Below are positions 46,524 through 57,912 of a stretch of 64,000 nucleotides of DNA, piece by piece. A program made the translations under genes and the position numbers. The stretch's first letter is position 1; every line of letters begins with the position of its first letter. The stretch is from Przewalskia tangutica. Its lineage: Eukaryota; Streptophyta; Magnoliopsida; Solanales; Solanaceae. The DNA lies in assembly GCA_029844215.1 (NCBI GenBank), contig CM056724.1, forward strand, positions 4,582,307 to 4,646,306, given 5' to 3'. A model generated the notes under the pieces. The model did no database searches, was not told where the DNA came from, and saw nothing but the letters and a program-made list of their open reading frames with translations.

Positions 46524-47290
46524 TAGTTGTTATCGGTCCGGTTCGGGTATCGACATACCAGAACCAGACTGATAAGGTTACCGGTCCGGACCGATAATGC
46601 ATTAGCCTTCAAACTAACAGGAAATGAGAGCAAAAAGGTGTTGCACCATGTGCTAAATCAGTTGTACAACACTGTGAGTTTCCAAATTCCAAACAGCATA
46701 CACATGAATCGATTGCCAGATCCAAATACACTTTGCTTTATTCATGTATGAATGAATATTCAGCACAAAAGTCACAAGTTAATTTCGTCTTACACAAATG
46801 CTATATTTATTCTTAATTGCCAGATCCAAGTGATTAGAATAAGAAATGACAGTACCAACAATAGAATACTTAGCTTCAAATTTCTTCTCCCAATCATTAA
46901 GAACAACCGCTACTTTTTCAGAAAGGCCATCAAGATATGGGGAGACATCTCTTCATTCTTGCTCATCTAAGCAAGTGCTCTGCTTGCATCTTTTCCGGCG
47001 AACATACAGTAGGCCCCACCTGGACCATAGAAGGAATTGCCTGTGCTCACATCGAAGATGCGCCCTTTGATTGCTACGTAAATTGGCTTTGATGGATCTG
47101 TTCCGTCATATGCCTTTAGCTGATATGATGTTAGTTCCATGCTTCTAATCAGTTTTGGAATGCGTTATTAATGAGTATATTTAGCTGTGGTGTGGATGTC
47201 TAATAAAGTTATCAGGTATTATACCGAGTTGGCGGACAAAATCCTTATCAATCCGGATACTTATGTCTAATACTCATATCCGGGCCATTA
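46524..47290. mobile_element. hAT-like element enclosing a gene fragment (element J)
   Basis: The left end tagttgttatcggtccgg with ggttaccggtccgg matches the left end of element C (9219). The right zone (ggcggacaaaatcctta, then tactcatatccgg near 47230-47290) matches the right part of element C. The right terminal cccta is lost and no target duplication is visible. The middle contains a MAPR-type pseudogene not found in the related element. Confidence 0.5.
46843..47140 (-). pseudogene. Membrane-associated progesterone-receptor-like (MAPR, cytochrome b5-type) pseudogene
   Basis: The minus strand from the ATG at 47140 opens MELTSYQLKAYDGTDPSKPI, followed by IFDVSTGNSFYGPGG and MFAGKDASRALA. 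This is the heme/steroid-binding cytochrome-b5-like fold of short plant MAPR proteins (At2g24940 type, about 100 aa). A stop replaces the next conserved Lys codon. A single-base loss then shifts the frame before the last third (DVSPYLDGLSEK, LNDWEKKFEAKY). The coding region is intronless over its whole length. I infer a retrocopy or captured exon, inactive by two lesions. It lies inside the borders of a hAT-like element. Confidence 0.85.
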
Positions 47291-47312
47291 ACAAATACAC
47301 TCATTAATAGAT
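47168..47312. repeat. Small inverted-repeat element
   Basis: attaatgagtatattt (from 47168) is mirrored by aaatacactcattaat (ending near 47310). The interval contains the hAT-like right-end sequence, so this may be a derivative or the altered terminus of element J. Confidence 0.45.
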
Positions 47313-47408
47313 AATCTAGAAGCACCTGATGTAATAATATTTCAAAACAAATACAACGCAAGAAACTTCATTAATCAAGAACCAAAAGTTACACAATTAA
47401 CACCAAAT

Positions 47409-47825
47409 CTAAGAACTAGTAAACTTAGTAACAGCCTTAGTGCCTTCACTCACAGCATGTTTAGCCAACTCACCAGGCAACACTAACCTAACAGCAGTTT
47501 GAATTTCCCTAGAAGTAATAGTAGGCTTCTTATTAATCCTAGCCAATCTTGAAGATTCCTGAGCAAGTTTCTCAAATATATCATTAATAAAACTATTCAT
47601 TATCCCCATTGACTTGCTTGAAATACCAATATCTGGATGCACCTGCTTCAACACTTTGAAAATATAAATCTTGTAAGTCTCAACACTCTTTTTTACCCTC
47701 TTTTTTTTCTTATCAGCATTACCTGATTCTTTTGGTAATTTCTTTCCTGCTTTAGCTGTTTTTTCAGTCTTTTTTTCCTCTACAGGTTTCTTTTCTGCTG
47801 GTTTTTTCTCTGCCTTTGGTGCCAT
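47409..47825 (-). CDS. Histone H2B
   Basis: This is an intronless 138-codon frame. The N-terminal tail is Lys/Pro/Glu-rich (MAPKAEKKPAEKKPVEEKK), as in plant H2B. The histone fold follows with ETYKIYIFKVLKQVHPDIGI, MNSFINDIFEKLAQESSRLA and TITSREIQTAVRLVLPGELA. The C-terminal helix ends KHAVSEGTKAVTKFTSS and keeps the conserved ubiquitylation-site lysine context (AVTKFTSS). It pairs with H2A in the nucleosome. Length and composition are normal for plant H2B and there are no lesions. The upstream region holds TATA, CCAAT, octamer-like and E2F-like motifs expected of an S-phase histone gene. Confidence 0.97.
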   Translation of the reverse strand: MAPKAEKKPAEKKPVEEKKTEKTAKAGKKLPKESGNADKKKKRVKKSVETYKIYIFKVLKQVHPDIGISSKSMGIMNSFINDIFEKLAQESSRLARINKKPTITSREIQTAVRLVLPGELAKHAVSEGTKAVTKFTSS

Positions 47826-47877
47826 TGTAACTGAAATTTCAAAATTTGTAGTTTGTGATGGAGGAAAAGGGGGATGT

Positions 47878-48107
47878 TATATAGTTTTTTTTTTTTTTGG
47901 GTGTGAGATTTGATTGGTTGGTTTGAGCGACGCGGATTGTGTTTCAAAAGACGGCTTTAGTTCCACGTGGGATATTGTTAGTGGTTGGTTGTAGTTTACG
48001 GTTGATGAAAGGACGAATTAACGGTTAGATGAAGGCTCTGCGAGGTATGTCCATATCATTTGGATTTCGGATTTAGTGAATTCAATATTTTAAATTTAGG
48101 CGGGAAA
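47878..48107 (-). promoter_or_regulatory. Histone H2B promoter with replication-type motifs
   Basis: Reading upstream from the ATG there is a TATATAA box (47878-47884), then an ATTGG/CCAAT motif (47913-47917). A CGCGGATT octamer-like motif follows at 47931-47938 (7 of 8 to the plant histone octamer CGCGGATC). A perfect G-box CCACGTGG lies at 47963-47970, and a GGCGGGAAA E2F-type site at 48099-48107. The combination fits S-phase expression. Function is inferred from motif knowledge. Confidence 0.7.
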
Positions 48108-48149
48108 TGAAAACTGCCGCTTTAATCAATGCAAATTGAACTTTCTACT

Positions 48150-48356
48150 TCCTTCCAATAAAAAAAGTATTCACCAACTTAATAAATAAAGAAAAAATTA
48201 ACCTTATTTTTTCAAATTTGTTTATATTAAGTGTAATGTGATCAAATCTTAATGTCTACGTAACTTAGTCAAATTATCTATTTTTATCTAGAAATTAGTA
48301 TTTTCTTAAGGGTGTGCAAATGACTAAGTGAACACTCTTTTTAATCCAGAGGGAAT
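48150..48356. mobile_element. Degraded Stowaway-like MITE upstream of H2B
   Basis: The ends acttccttccaataaaaaaag and ctttttaatccagagggaa are inverted repeats of the ctccctccgt type and TA dinucleotides flank them. It ends the H2B promoter region about 325 bp from the start codon. Confidence 0.6.
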
Positions 48357-48850
48357 AGTATTTGAGCGCTTGTTCAATTTTTTTGAAAATCCTAAGTACT
48401 CCATCTTCTTAATTAATTTGATACACTATACGATTGGAGACGAAATGGAAAGTGCCAAGTCACCTACTAATCCATCTTTATTAATTTGATACACATTTGA
48501 TTACATCTTTATTAATTTTCGGAAGAGTAAATTGGACTTCTTGGATTCTTATTGCATTACATAGCCTATTTGTCAAGGAGAGTATGTCAAGTTTTGAGGA
48601 GGTATCTCGATTCATTTCATCGCTTATGGACTATGGTTATGAGACTCTTAGATACAATAATAACATACTCAATGAAATTATGAGGAGGAAATTTTTGAGA
48701 TATAAACATTAAAATTATGGACTAAGTTGACGCTTAACACACTCTAATGATCATAATAATACCATAACAAAATTTATGCTCACTTTACACGTTTGGGGTA
48801 AAATTAATTGTGTTTTCATTTAATACTTTGATAAATCGAGTCGCATATTA
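48357..48850. other. AT-rich spacer
   Basis: The stretch is AT-rich spacer. A short direct repeat (ctttattaatttgatacac, attaatttgatacac) occurs near 48410-48500. No gene is seen. Confidence 0.4.
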
Positions 48851-48854
48851 TGTT

Positions 48855-49225
48855 ATCTCTCATGCTATCAAAGCGCATCGACATTTTGCAACAAAAAAAT
48901 ATGTATTATACAAAACAACTAATTAAGTGAATATATAAATGTGTCATTAATTTCTATAACCTGTTAAAAAAAATCTTTTCATAATTAGATGGTCACATAA
49001 TTGTTTTCTTGTACCGGCTTTTTATTTTTTGCATAATATTATATTATGTTTTACCTTATTTATTTGTGTTAGCTATTGCCTTCCTTATCTAACCTTTATT
49101 ATTGTATTCTAAATTCAAGTCTCATCACCATCTTTCATCAGATAAAAAACATAACTAGGTATATAAGGTTACAAAGCTATACTACTACTATTTTTCATAT
49201 TTCACAAGTGCAGAATATTTGTTAT
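48855..49225. repeat. Diverged duplicate of the region downstream of the zinc-finger gene
   Basis: cgacattttgcaacaaaaaa with tacaaaacaact (about 48878-48925) resembles caacattttacaacaaaaaa with tacaaaacaatt (50880-50920). Likewise actactacta and catatttcacaagtgcag (49183-49212) resemble the same words at 50796-50830. The second set lies just past the stop of the zinc-finger gene, so its 3' region appears duplicated here. Confidence 0.5.
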
Positions 49226-49249
49226 CACATTAATTTTGTAGGATTTTGT

Positions 49250-50780
49250 CGGGTTCGTACACACAGTGAAATTTGATTTTTTTTTGTTTCAAACCCGACA
49301 AGCGGTCAAACTGATGGATGATTATATAATGATAAACACATAGAAATTGTAATGCATCGATAGAACACTTACAGTTTGCAAAATATGAAATCTTCAAGTT
49401 TGTAAGCCGAGGGTGAGCATCCAACCGTTTCTCGATTTGCAAGTCAAAACTCCAATGTAATTACTCTTTCGGAAAGTTAGGAAATCCGGCATAGTTTTTG
49501 CAGAGAATAATTCTAGTGAATTAAGTGTATTAAAATAATGTTGGAACCCTCTATTTATAGATGTAAAAGCAGCTAGGGTTTCCCATGTGGGTCAGGCCCA
49601 GAAACTGAGGCAGATTGGGTCGTCTGGACCCACTGGACACGTGGCGTTGTGAAGCTGAGTGGGTGGTGTCGCGACCCTGGTCCCACACGCCGCGGCCCTG
49701 GTCCAATTTTGCCTCGTTTCTATTTTAATTAAATCTGAAATACTATATCGATTTAATTAAATAATCATTATTTATTCTAATGTCTTGATTATAAACCAAA
49801 CATTTATATTCTCTCTTATTACATCTTTGAATCGATAGAACAATTGACTTAATGTTATCCTACATGCCTTCACATATCGACACTAATAACATTAGAGTCT
49901 ATACGGAATCCTAGACGACACCTAAAGACGAACTCAATATGTGAAGTATAGTTACACGAAACCTGTTAACTGAACCTATATGTGGGAAGATAAAATCTTT
50001 TCATTCGCGACACACTCGATCAAGCTTAGGATCTGTCAAGTGTCTATCCCAATGGATTGATCATCATATCTCATCTATATTAGCTGACAACAAGATCATA
50101 TCATAGATATGTCTACTGCATTGGACAATGACTTAGTCAGCCTAATACCACATGAGAATCTGAGTGTTCTCTCGAAGATACATTCGAGGAATGAATCCTA
50201 ATCTTATCTCAACTACCACCTTTAATATACGTCGCAATATACCCAATACAAACCGTGTCTCAACCTATAAGACATTTGATCTTAGGACAGAATCAAAGTA
50301 CATTACTCTGTAAACAAGGCGCGTATCGACCTCTAGTCTAAGGACTTATATCTCCCACACGCTGATGACACTTTAGACATATATAACAAACAGTACATCA
50401 ATAGGATATACCAATACTTCCAAAAGTATTCATGTTCCATCACGAGTTGTCATACTTGTAGCATGTGAGACATACTACATCCCCTAAGGATATGATGCAG
50501 ACCACATGTCGACGTATCACATATCATCGATATCCTATTTTCGATGATCATTAGTCGAGGTAATTTTAAAAGTTACGTTATAATATTAATCTCCCACTTT
50601 ATTAATAACCACGTAACCTCTAGGGAACCATTTATAAAATATTATAAACAATCAACTAATAATTCAATAATTGCAAATGCCATAATATTAATCTCCATTA
50701 ATATAAATATGAATGTATATAAAGTACATTTATCTTAATACAGATTGTCTCGGATATAAATATACTTTCAAATTCATCAA
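49250..50780 (-). mobile_element. LTR-type repeat (solo LTR or fragment), minus orientation
   Basis: On the minus strand a TATA box tctataaatagag (complement of 49551-49563) is followed by a short transcript-like leader. It is preceded by about 1.2 kb of non-coding sequence without frames, a layout typical of a long LTR. The right part (50000-50530) has no coding potential. Borders are estimates; no internal gag-pol region or clear target duplication was found. Confidence 0.45.
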
Positions 50781-50941
50781 AGCACAAGTGCAGTATCTAC
50801 TACTACTATCATATTTCACAAGTGCATTATCTCTTTCAAGCTAGGATAATTTTCACATTAACTCATCATATATATCACATCAACATTTTACAACAAAAAA
50901 GTGAATTACAAAACAATTATAGTAATTAGTACTTAAATCTA

Positions 50942-52111
50942 TTAGCTTAGACTTTCTTTCTTAGCCAATGAGTTTACAATAAGTGGAGTGTGTCCAACAA
51001 ATAAAGTAACATGCCCCATAAGCTTATCTTTTCTTGAAAAAGTAGTACCACATGAACACTGCCATTTCAAGTCACCACAATGCTTCTCATGAGTTCTAAG
51101 ATCAGATAACACAGAGAAATTCTTCTTGCTGCATCTCTTGCACACATACATTTTTGGACAATGGCTTCTCTTGTAGTGATTCTTGATACACACCATTGAT
51201 TTCAATGGCTGAAATTTCGCGTGTTTCCGGTTCCACCTGCAACCTTCTTGTGGGCAAGAATATTTTATCTTGTTACTCAATTTTGTCATGTCATCGTTCG
51301 TTATTAAATCATTGTTCTTCTTCAAGGGATTGCTCAATGCATCACTAGACTTGTATTCGTCTCCATGAGCCCTCATGTGCATTCTCAAATTTGCATCCCT
51401 TTTAAACCCTTTCCCACAAACTTGGCAATAGTGTGTATACTTTGCCAATAAATCAGCTGCATCCAACTCAATAATATCATAATTTTCTTCATTCACAACT
51501 TTCCCTTTTGAAGTACTCAACAATAATTCCCTTTTTCCCAATTCATTACTATGATCATGACTAATAGTAGCTATAATATTACTAGTAACATGATTTTTGT
51601 TATCATCATAAGTGTTACAAGAATTATAATTCTCTTCATACCAATTATAACCTTGAAGCAAATTATCAAGTTGACCATGACCATCATCTTGAATCTTCAT
51701 CTGGGATGGTTCGATAAATCTACTTGAATTTTGGCTGGTTGAACTGGGACCGAGGGCAATCTTCTGACACGAAAACATGAGAGAAGAAGCAGTTGTGATG
51801 ATTTCTTGGATCAAAGTTCCCATATTCGCGATGCCCATAGACGTTGATTCAGGAGGTTGGTGGATTATCGTTTGATTATCTGGAGATATAAACATGGTGG
51901 CAAGTGATTGAACTTGATGAACCTTCTCTTTCAGAAGGGATAAATTGAAAAGAAAAGAGTTTGGTTGATGAGAATTATGGACTAAAGAAGACGAAGAAGA
52001 AGAAAACACATCTTCTTGAAAATTATGATGATAAAGAGATGCATCTAATGGTAAGTTCTGTGGATTAGTACTAGTAGGGAAACATGGAGTACTAGTTGTC
52101 CCTTGAATCAT
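50942..52111 (-). CDS. STOP1/STOP2-type C2H2 zinc-finger transcription factor
   Basis: This is an intronless 389-codon frame. The N-terminal half is Ser/Asn-rich and includes the family segment MGTLIQEIITTASSLMFSCQ (about residues 96-115). A first C2H2 finger follows (YCQVCGKGFKRDANLRMHMR, about 232-251). Then come a linker and three further Cys/His fingers (YSCPQEGCRWN; YVCKRCSKKNFSVLSDLRTH; WQCSCGTTFSRKDKLMGH). This arrangement is that of STOP1, which regulates tolerance to protons and aluminium. The length is nearer the shorter paralogue STOP2 than STOP1 (values recalled, not checked). The reading frame is intact. Transposons flank it on both sides. Confidence 0.9.
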   Translation of the reverse strand: MIQGTTSTPCFPTSTNPQNLPLDASLYHHNFQEDVFSSSSSSLVHNSHQPNSFLFNLSLLKEKVHQVQSLATMFISPDNQTIIHQPPESTSMGIANMGTLIQEIITTASSLMFSCQKIALGPSSTSQNSSRFIEPSQMKIQDDGHGQLDNLLQGYNWYEENYNSCNTYDDNKNHVTSNIIATISHDHSNELGKRELLLSTSKGKVVNEENYDIIELDAADLLAKYTHYCQVCGKGFKRDANLRMHMRAHGDEYKSSDALSNPLKKNNDLITNDDMTKLSNKIKYSCPQEGCRWNRKHAKFQPLKSMVCIKNHYKRSHCPKMYVCKRCSKKNFSVLSDLRTHEKHCGDLKWQCSCGTTFSRKDKLMGHVTLFVGHTPLIVNSLAKKESLS

Positions 52112-52788
52112 CTTTAAAAACCCTTAATTTTGATCTCTTGTATAAGAACATACTTTTCTTCAAGATTTGATCATATAAGAAAGGAAGAAAATAATGTGAT
52201 TTTTTTGGTGACATTTAGGGTGACGTTTTGGTAATGAAAGAATAAAAAATAAGTCAGAGAGAAATAGTGATACAAAGTAAGTCAACTTTGAGATTCAAAT
52301 CTACCACTTAAGACCTCCCTCAAATACTACCATAAATCTCACATTAAGACAAAATTCTTCAGAAAGGGACATTTTAATTAAAATAAAATAACTTATGGGG
52401 GACACAAACTTCTGTTCGACTTAATTGTTAACATGTTTGGACATCAATTATATGTTTGGTTCTGAAAAAAAAAAAGTTTCTTGTTCAAACTATTTCTGTT
52501 GGTTGTGTAGTTTCAACCTTAGCTTCACGCATGAATTTGAAGTGTAATTAAAAGAGATTAATTTATTTAAGATATAATACTGACCATTTCCACATTTGTA
52601 TTAATTTATTGGGATTTGGGCTTGTCATATTTTTGGGTAAATTTAGTCAATCTTTTGAGAATTGAGAATACAACAAAACATATCACATTTGTAATGATTT
52701 CTCTAATGAGAGCTCGATGGAAAAGTTACATAAATTACATTTCAATTTCATTGTATTCTTCCACCTCCAACATTCCTGCCCCACCAGG
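52112..52788. other. Promoter and upstream region of the zinc-finger gene
   Basis: This region lies upstream of the ATG at 52111 on the minus strand. It is AT-rich, with no motif I can support beyond general promoter composition. Confidence 0.35.
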
Positions 52789-52972
52789 GGCGTATGTAGC
52801 ATTATATGTGGGGGTTCAATTGAACTCCTAACTTTCAACGCGGAACATAGATTTATTAAATTAAAGTAAATATTAGACATGAACCCGTAACTTTTTAAAA
52901 TATAATGGGTTCATTATATAATATTAAAAGGTTGAACACATAAAGTTTAAATTCTAGATCTGTCTCTTACCC
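52789..52972. mobile_element. Probable MITE (caggggcg type)
   Basis: It begins caggggcgtatgtagc and ends attctagatctgtctctta, a pattern of a common Solanaceae MITE. The flanking ccccac and ccccaac could be a degraded duplication. The evidence is weak. Confidence 0.4.
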
Positions 52973-53139
52973 CAACCCCCCTTGTCTACCCCAGCCTCGC
53001 CTCCCCCGACCTCCACCACCGTATATATATAAATGCTTTCGTGGCAACGTGTCTTATATATTAAATCAAATATCAAAAAATAAATTCTAAAAAATCACTT
53101 TTTATGGAAAACATTTTAACTTCCTCCAAACGATCACAC

Positions 53140-53306
53140 TATAAGAGATTGGAATAATTTTCCTTAGGGATTTCTTTCCTTAATCACAATTATATAGTTG
53201 TACAAAGGTGATTCCTAATACAGTAAGAATGATAAGTTACCTTAAATACATGATACCAATAAATACAATATATACTGTGAATATTTGAAGAATGTTCGCT
53301 AATACT
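53140..53306 (-). repeat. 3' LTR of the copia element at 53.1-57.9 kb
   Basis: It shares about 90 percent of its length with the repeat at 57758-57912 (gattcctaatacagtaagaa, ttaccttaaatacatgat, ttcgctaatac). It lies after the polypurine-like tctgaggggaa of the minus strand. Confidence 0.88.
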
Positions 53307-56300
53307 TCCCCTCAGACGGAGCGGGAGGAGGCCGAAAGCTCGGGCTGGATATGAAGTCTGTGAACAGTTGTCTGGGTAGTCCCTTGGTGAAGATGTCTGC
53401 ATACTGATATGAGGAGGGTACATGTAGTATTTTGACTAAACCACGTGCAACCTTCTCACGGACAAAATGAATATTCATCTCAATATGTTTGTTCCGTTGA
53501 TGCTGGACCGGATTATGAGACATATAAATGGCAGATATGTTATCATAATAGACTATATACGCTTTACGCAACGGACAACTGAGCTCCAAGAGAAGATTTC
53601 GGAGCCAACAGATCTCAACAACTACATTAGCAACACCCATATACTCTGCTTCAACACTGGAGTGGGATAACGTGGCTTGTCTATTGGCAGACCAAAAAAT
53701 AAGATTATCCCCTAAAAACACACAATAGCCAGAAGTAGAGCGTCGCGTGTCCGGGCATCCTGCCCAATCAACATCTATGTAAGACAACAACATGTTCGGA
53801 GCAGAGGGGTAGAGATGCAACTCATAGTCAGGAGTACCCTTAGTGTATCTGATAATACGCTTAAGAGCAACAAAATGCGTTCCCCCGGGGCATGCATAAA
53901 CAGACACACCTGCTGAACGACATATGCAATGTCGGACCTGGTAAAAGTGAGGTACTGAAGAGCACCTGCAAGACTCCGATAGAGGGTAGGATCATACACT
54001 GGATCACCCTCAGAAGCACTGAGCTTGGATTTCGAATCAACCGGAGTAGGCATAGCCTTGCAATTCGACATCTTAGCTCTGAACACAATTTCTTATGTAT
54101 ACTTACGCTGACTCATGAACATAGTATTTGCAGATCTAGTAACTGATATACCCAAAAAGTAACTCAGCTTACCCAAATCAGTCATAGCAAATTCAGTTTT
54201 GAGAAGAGCAATAATGTCATTTTTTAATTTTTCAGAGGAGGCAGTGAGAACAATGTCATCCACATATAATAATAAGTATGCAATGTCACTATCATGATGA
54301 AAAATGAACAGAGATGTGTCACACCTGCTACAAATATACTCAATCTGTATAATATACCTGGCAAAACGGTCATACCAAGTATGATGTATCTGTTTTAGGC
54401 CATAGAGTGACTTCCTGAGACGACAAACATACTGAGGGACTGCAGGATGAACAAAACCAGGTGGCTGATGCATATACATATACACAGTTTATTTCAAATC
54501 CCCATGAAGAAATGCGTTTTTGACATCCACCTGATGAATCGGCCACTTTTTGTCCATAACAATACTAAGAACAGTACGAATCGTAGCCAGTTTAACAATC
54601 GGGCTAAAAGTGTCACCACAGTCAATTCCCTCCTGCTGATTAGTGTCATTTGCCACAAGTCTTGCCTTGTAGCACTCCAAAACACCATTGTCTCTGAATT
54701 TGTGACGAAAAAACTACAAGCATCTGATCACATTCACCCCATATGGTCTAGGTACTAGATCCCAAGTATGCTGCTTAGTTAAAGCATTATATTCCTCAGA
54801 CACGACCGCATTCCAATTAGGATCAAGTTTAGCCAATTTGGGATTCTTTGGGAGTGGAGAAATGGTTTGAGCAGACAAGTTAAACTGAATTTTGGATTTA
54901 AAAATTCCGTATTTGGCATGAGTTTCCATTTGGTGACTGGGAACAGTGGGTGGCTGCATTTGCTGAGTAGCAGGATCCGAGACAGATGGTGTGGTCGAAG
55001 GTGGGGAAGCTGGAAGAATTTTCGTCAGAGGCGTCGCGTCGCCGTGACCAAGGCTCGCTGCGCTGCCTGAGTGATAGACCTCTCTGAAGTTTAGGTGCCG
55101 CGGCGCATCTCCGAGGGGCCGCGATTCTAATGACGGTGAAAAATTAACTTGCTCACTGGAAGACTAGCGTCGTGACGCATCCCCGAGGGGTCGCGACGCT
55201 GAAGGCGATATGTGAGTGAGTTGACTTAGAATGTTGAGAGATATGACTGGTTCATCAAGAAATGAGTAGTATGGTTTTCGGTATTTCTGAAGGTTCGAAA
55301 ACAGAAATATTATCTCGTCGAACGTGACGTGAATAGAAATGTGAATCTGACGAGTGGACAAGTCATAGCACAGATAACCCCTATGGTTGGGTGGAAAACT
55401 GAGGAATACACATGGTGTAGTTCGATGAGCCAACTTTTGAGGAGTGGTGGAGGTAATATTGGGATAGCACAGACAACCGAAGATTCGTAGGTGGTCATAT
55501 GATGGAGTCTTACGATATACAATGTTAGTGGGGGTTCTATTTTGTAGAGTGCTAGTGGGTAAAATATTTTATACCATTTTAACAGCATAGACCCAGAAAG
55601 ATGATGGCAAACAAGCATGAAAGAGAAGGGTACAGACCATGTTATTGATAGTACGAGTAATTCGTTCAGCTTTACCATTTTTAGGGGAGGTGTGGGGACA
55701 AGATAAGCGGGACAACATGCCATGTTGGAGCAAAAATTATGGAATGCTGAATTATTAAATTCACGTCTGTTATCACATTGATAGGATTTGATGCATTTTT
55801 CAAATTGGGTTTTAATAAATCTGTGAAACTCAAAAAATTTAGCAAAAATCTCAGATTTAAATTTGAGTGGGTAAATCCATACAAAATATGAAAAATCATC
55901 TAACAACACACAAGATAGTATTTGTGACTCAATGAGCTAATAACAGGAGAAGTCCATAAGTCAGTATGAACAATATCAAATGGTGAAACGGTTATACGTA
56001 ATGAAGACATAAACAGAAGACGATTATGCTTGACAAGCGGGCAAGAAAAACAGTTTTGGGCAAGTTTTCCATTATTACATTTAATACGTTGACTATTTTT
56101 AAGAAAAGAAAAGAAAAGATATGATCTCCTGGATGTCCGAGCCTATTGTGCCAGGTGGATGGAGACAATTCAGAAGGGAGACTGGTGGTTGAGTTATGAC
56201 AGCGGAAGATTGAGTGAAAGGGTATAGGTCTCCCACACTATTACAGCGCGTAAGAATTCTCCCCGTATTGAGATCCTTCACAGAGAAACCAAAAGGGTCA

Positions 56301-57490
56301 AAATCTACATACACCCAATTATTGCGAGTGAATTTTCTAACAGATATCAACTTTTTAAAAATGTGAGGTGTGTAGAGGACATGGTTAAGTGAGAAGAGTG
56401 AATGGGGATTTATTATGTGTTTGTTACCATAACCTGTAATCGGAATGCGGTGATCATTGCCAACAGTAATATATTGAAGATACTTTAACCGAAGCAGTTG
56501 AGAAAAATTACCTGAAGAATTGGTCAGGCGTGATGTGGCTTCGAAGTCCATATACCAATTATTGTCGGGTTGTTGCAGAGTGAGAGTGTTGAAAGCTTGG
56601 CCCAAATCAATGGGCTGCATCTGTTGGGCTGAAGGAAACTGTTGGGCCGACATCAGATGGACCTGTTGAGGCGATGGGCCTGTTGGTGCTGGACCGAGAA
56701 CACTGGGCCGCCATCGCTTCAAATCGGGCCTCGCTGTTTAAAATGGGCAAACAGCGAGGCCTGGCCAGCTGGCTGCCTGTGGTCAGATCGGCCACCGGAA
56801 GATCGAGGATGAGACATCGCTCGTTGTTGAGCCTTGACTTTGCCGCGACCCTTCCCTTTATTTCCTTGCCCACGACCTCTGCCGCGGCTCTGCTGCTGCT
56901 GGTTGTCCGGCGGTGGTGATGGTCGGTGACTGCAGGTTTTTCGTGGCTAATGATTTTTGATTGTGCTCATACTGTTTAGCACGTCGTGTTTCTTCCAACA
57001 ACAATTGTGAAGACGCCTTGTTGAAAGTTGGAAGTGAATCAGCCTGTTGAATCATTGTTGCAAGAGTATCATATTCCCCTTTCGGTAATCCTGCAACGAG
57101 TTGTAGTGCCATTTTAGTCTCAAAAACAGTTATCCCAATATGAGAAAGTTGATCGGCGACAAGTTTCAATTGTTTGCAATAGTCGGACATGTTGTTAAAA
57201 TTCCCAAGACGAGTGTTGTTGAACTGCTCCTCTAAATACACCACCCGAGTATTTTTATTATCCTGAAATATGTCTTCTAAGCGTACCCAAAGTTCGCGTG
57301 CCGAAACACCAGTTTCCAGGATAGTACACAACAAGTCTTTTGAGATGGTACCATAGATCCATTGTTTTACAATGGCGTCAAGACGCCGCCATGTTGAGTC
57401 ATCAATCTCAGAGGGGCGAGGGATTGAATCATCAATGTGATCAAGCATGATATACGCGCAGACATGAGTACAAAACAGTTCTACCCACAT
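53299..57490 (-). pseudogene. Broken copia gag-pol polyprotein
   Basis: The order on the minus strand is as follows. Gag of the UBN2 type is at 57490-56858 (LWVRLEDIFQDNKNTRVVYL). A protease/GAG-pre-integrase region is at 56722-56100 (NNWYMDFEATSRLTNSSG, where the expected Asp-Ser/Thr-Gly/Ala active site is altered). Integrase is at about 56040-55310 (LLDDFSYFVWIYPL). Reverse transcriptase is at 54960-54090 with YVDDIVL. RNase H is at 53907-53299 (DVDWAGCPDTRRSTSGY, KHIEMNIHFVREK). Each domain is interrupted by frameshifts or stops. A 16-18-nt G run lies near 57689-57705 in the leader. Confidence 0.9.
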
Positions 57491-57757
57491 AGAATATTGA
57501 CATTTTCTTGATCAAGAATTATAGGGACAAAGTTCTTGATGTTTGTGACAACGAATGCCGGATGAAAAGAAGACTTTGAGGAAGGGGGTGTCAATTAATC
57601 CGGAGGTAGAACCAGTGAATTTAGGGGAGGTAGGAGGAGACTTGAAGTCACAATGTTAGAAATTCTGAGAAAAGCGCCGCGGCCGAGAGGGGGGGGGGGG
57701 GGGCAGAATTCAAGAGGGAATTTCTAGGGTTTAGGGAGGTTTAGGCTATTGATACCA

Positions 57758-57912
57758 TGTAAGAGATTGAAATAATTTCTCTTAGGGATTTCAATATATA
57801 TAGTTATACAAAGATGATTCCTAATACAGTAAGAATTATAAGTTACCTTAAATACATGATACTAATAAATACAATATATACTGTAAATATTTGAAAAATA
57901 TTCGCTAATACA
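57758..57912 (-). repeat. 5' LTR of the copia element at 53.1-57.9 kb
   Basis: On the minus strand it starts TGTATTAGCG and ends TCTCTTACA, then the primer binding site. It lacks about 12 bp relative to the 3' LTR. Confidence 0.88.

Larger units (their letters stand above)
53140..57912 (-). mobile_element. Ty1/copia retrotransposon with two short LTRs
   Basis: Two LTRs of about 155-167 bp bracket a gag-pol remnant on the minus strand. The sequence tggtatcaatag next to the 5' LTR (57747-57757) is the initiator-tRNA-Met primer binding site. The flanking 5-mers cacac and cacga give an imperfect duplication. LTR divergence and broken frames mark it as old and inactive. Confidence 0.9.

Noticed and set aside
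57490..57560. Start of the copia gag as a host gene
   Set aside because: The frame encodes a UBN2-type gag and lies between a primer binding site and pol; it is part of the retrotransposon.
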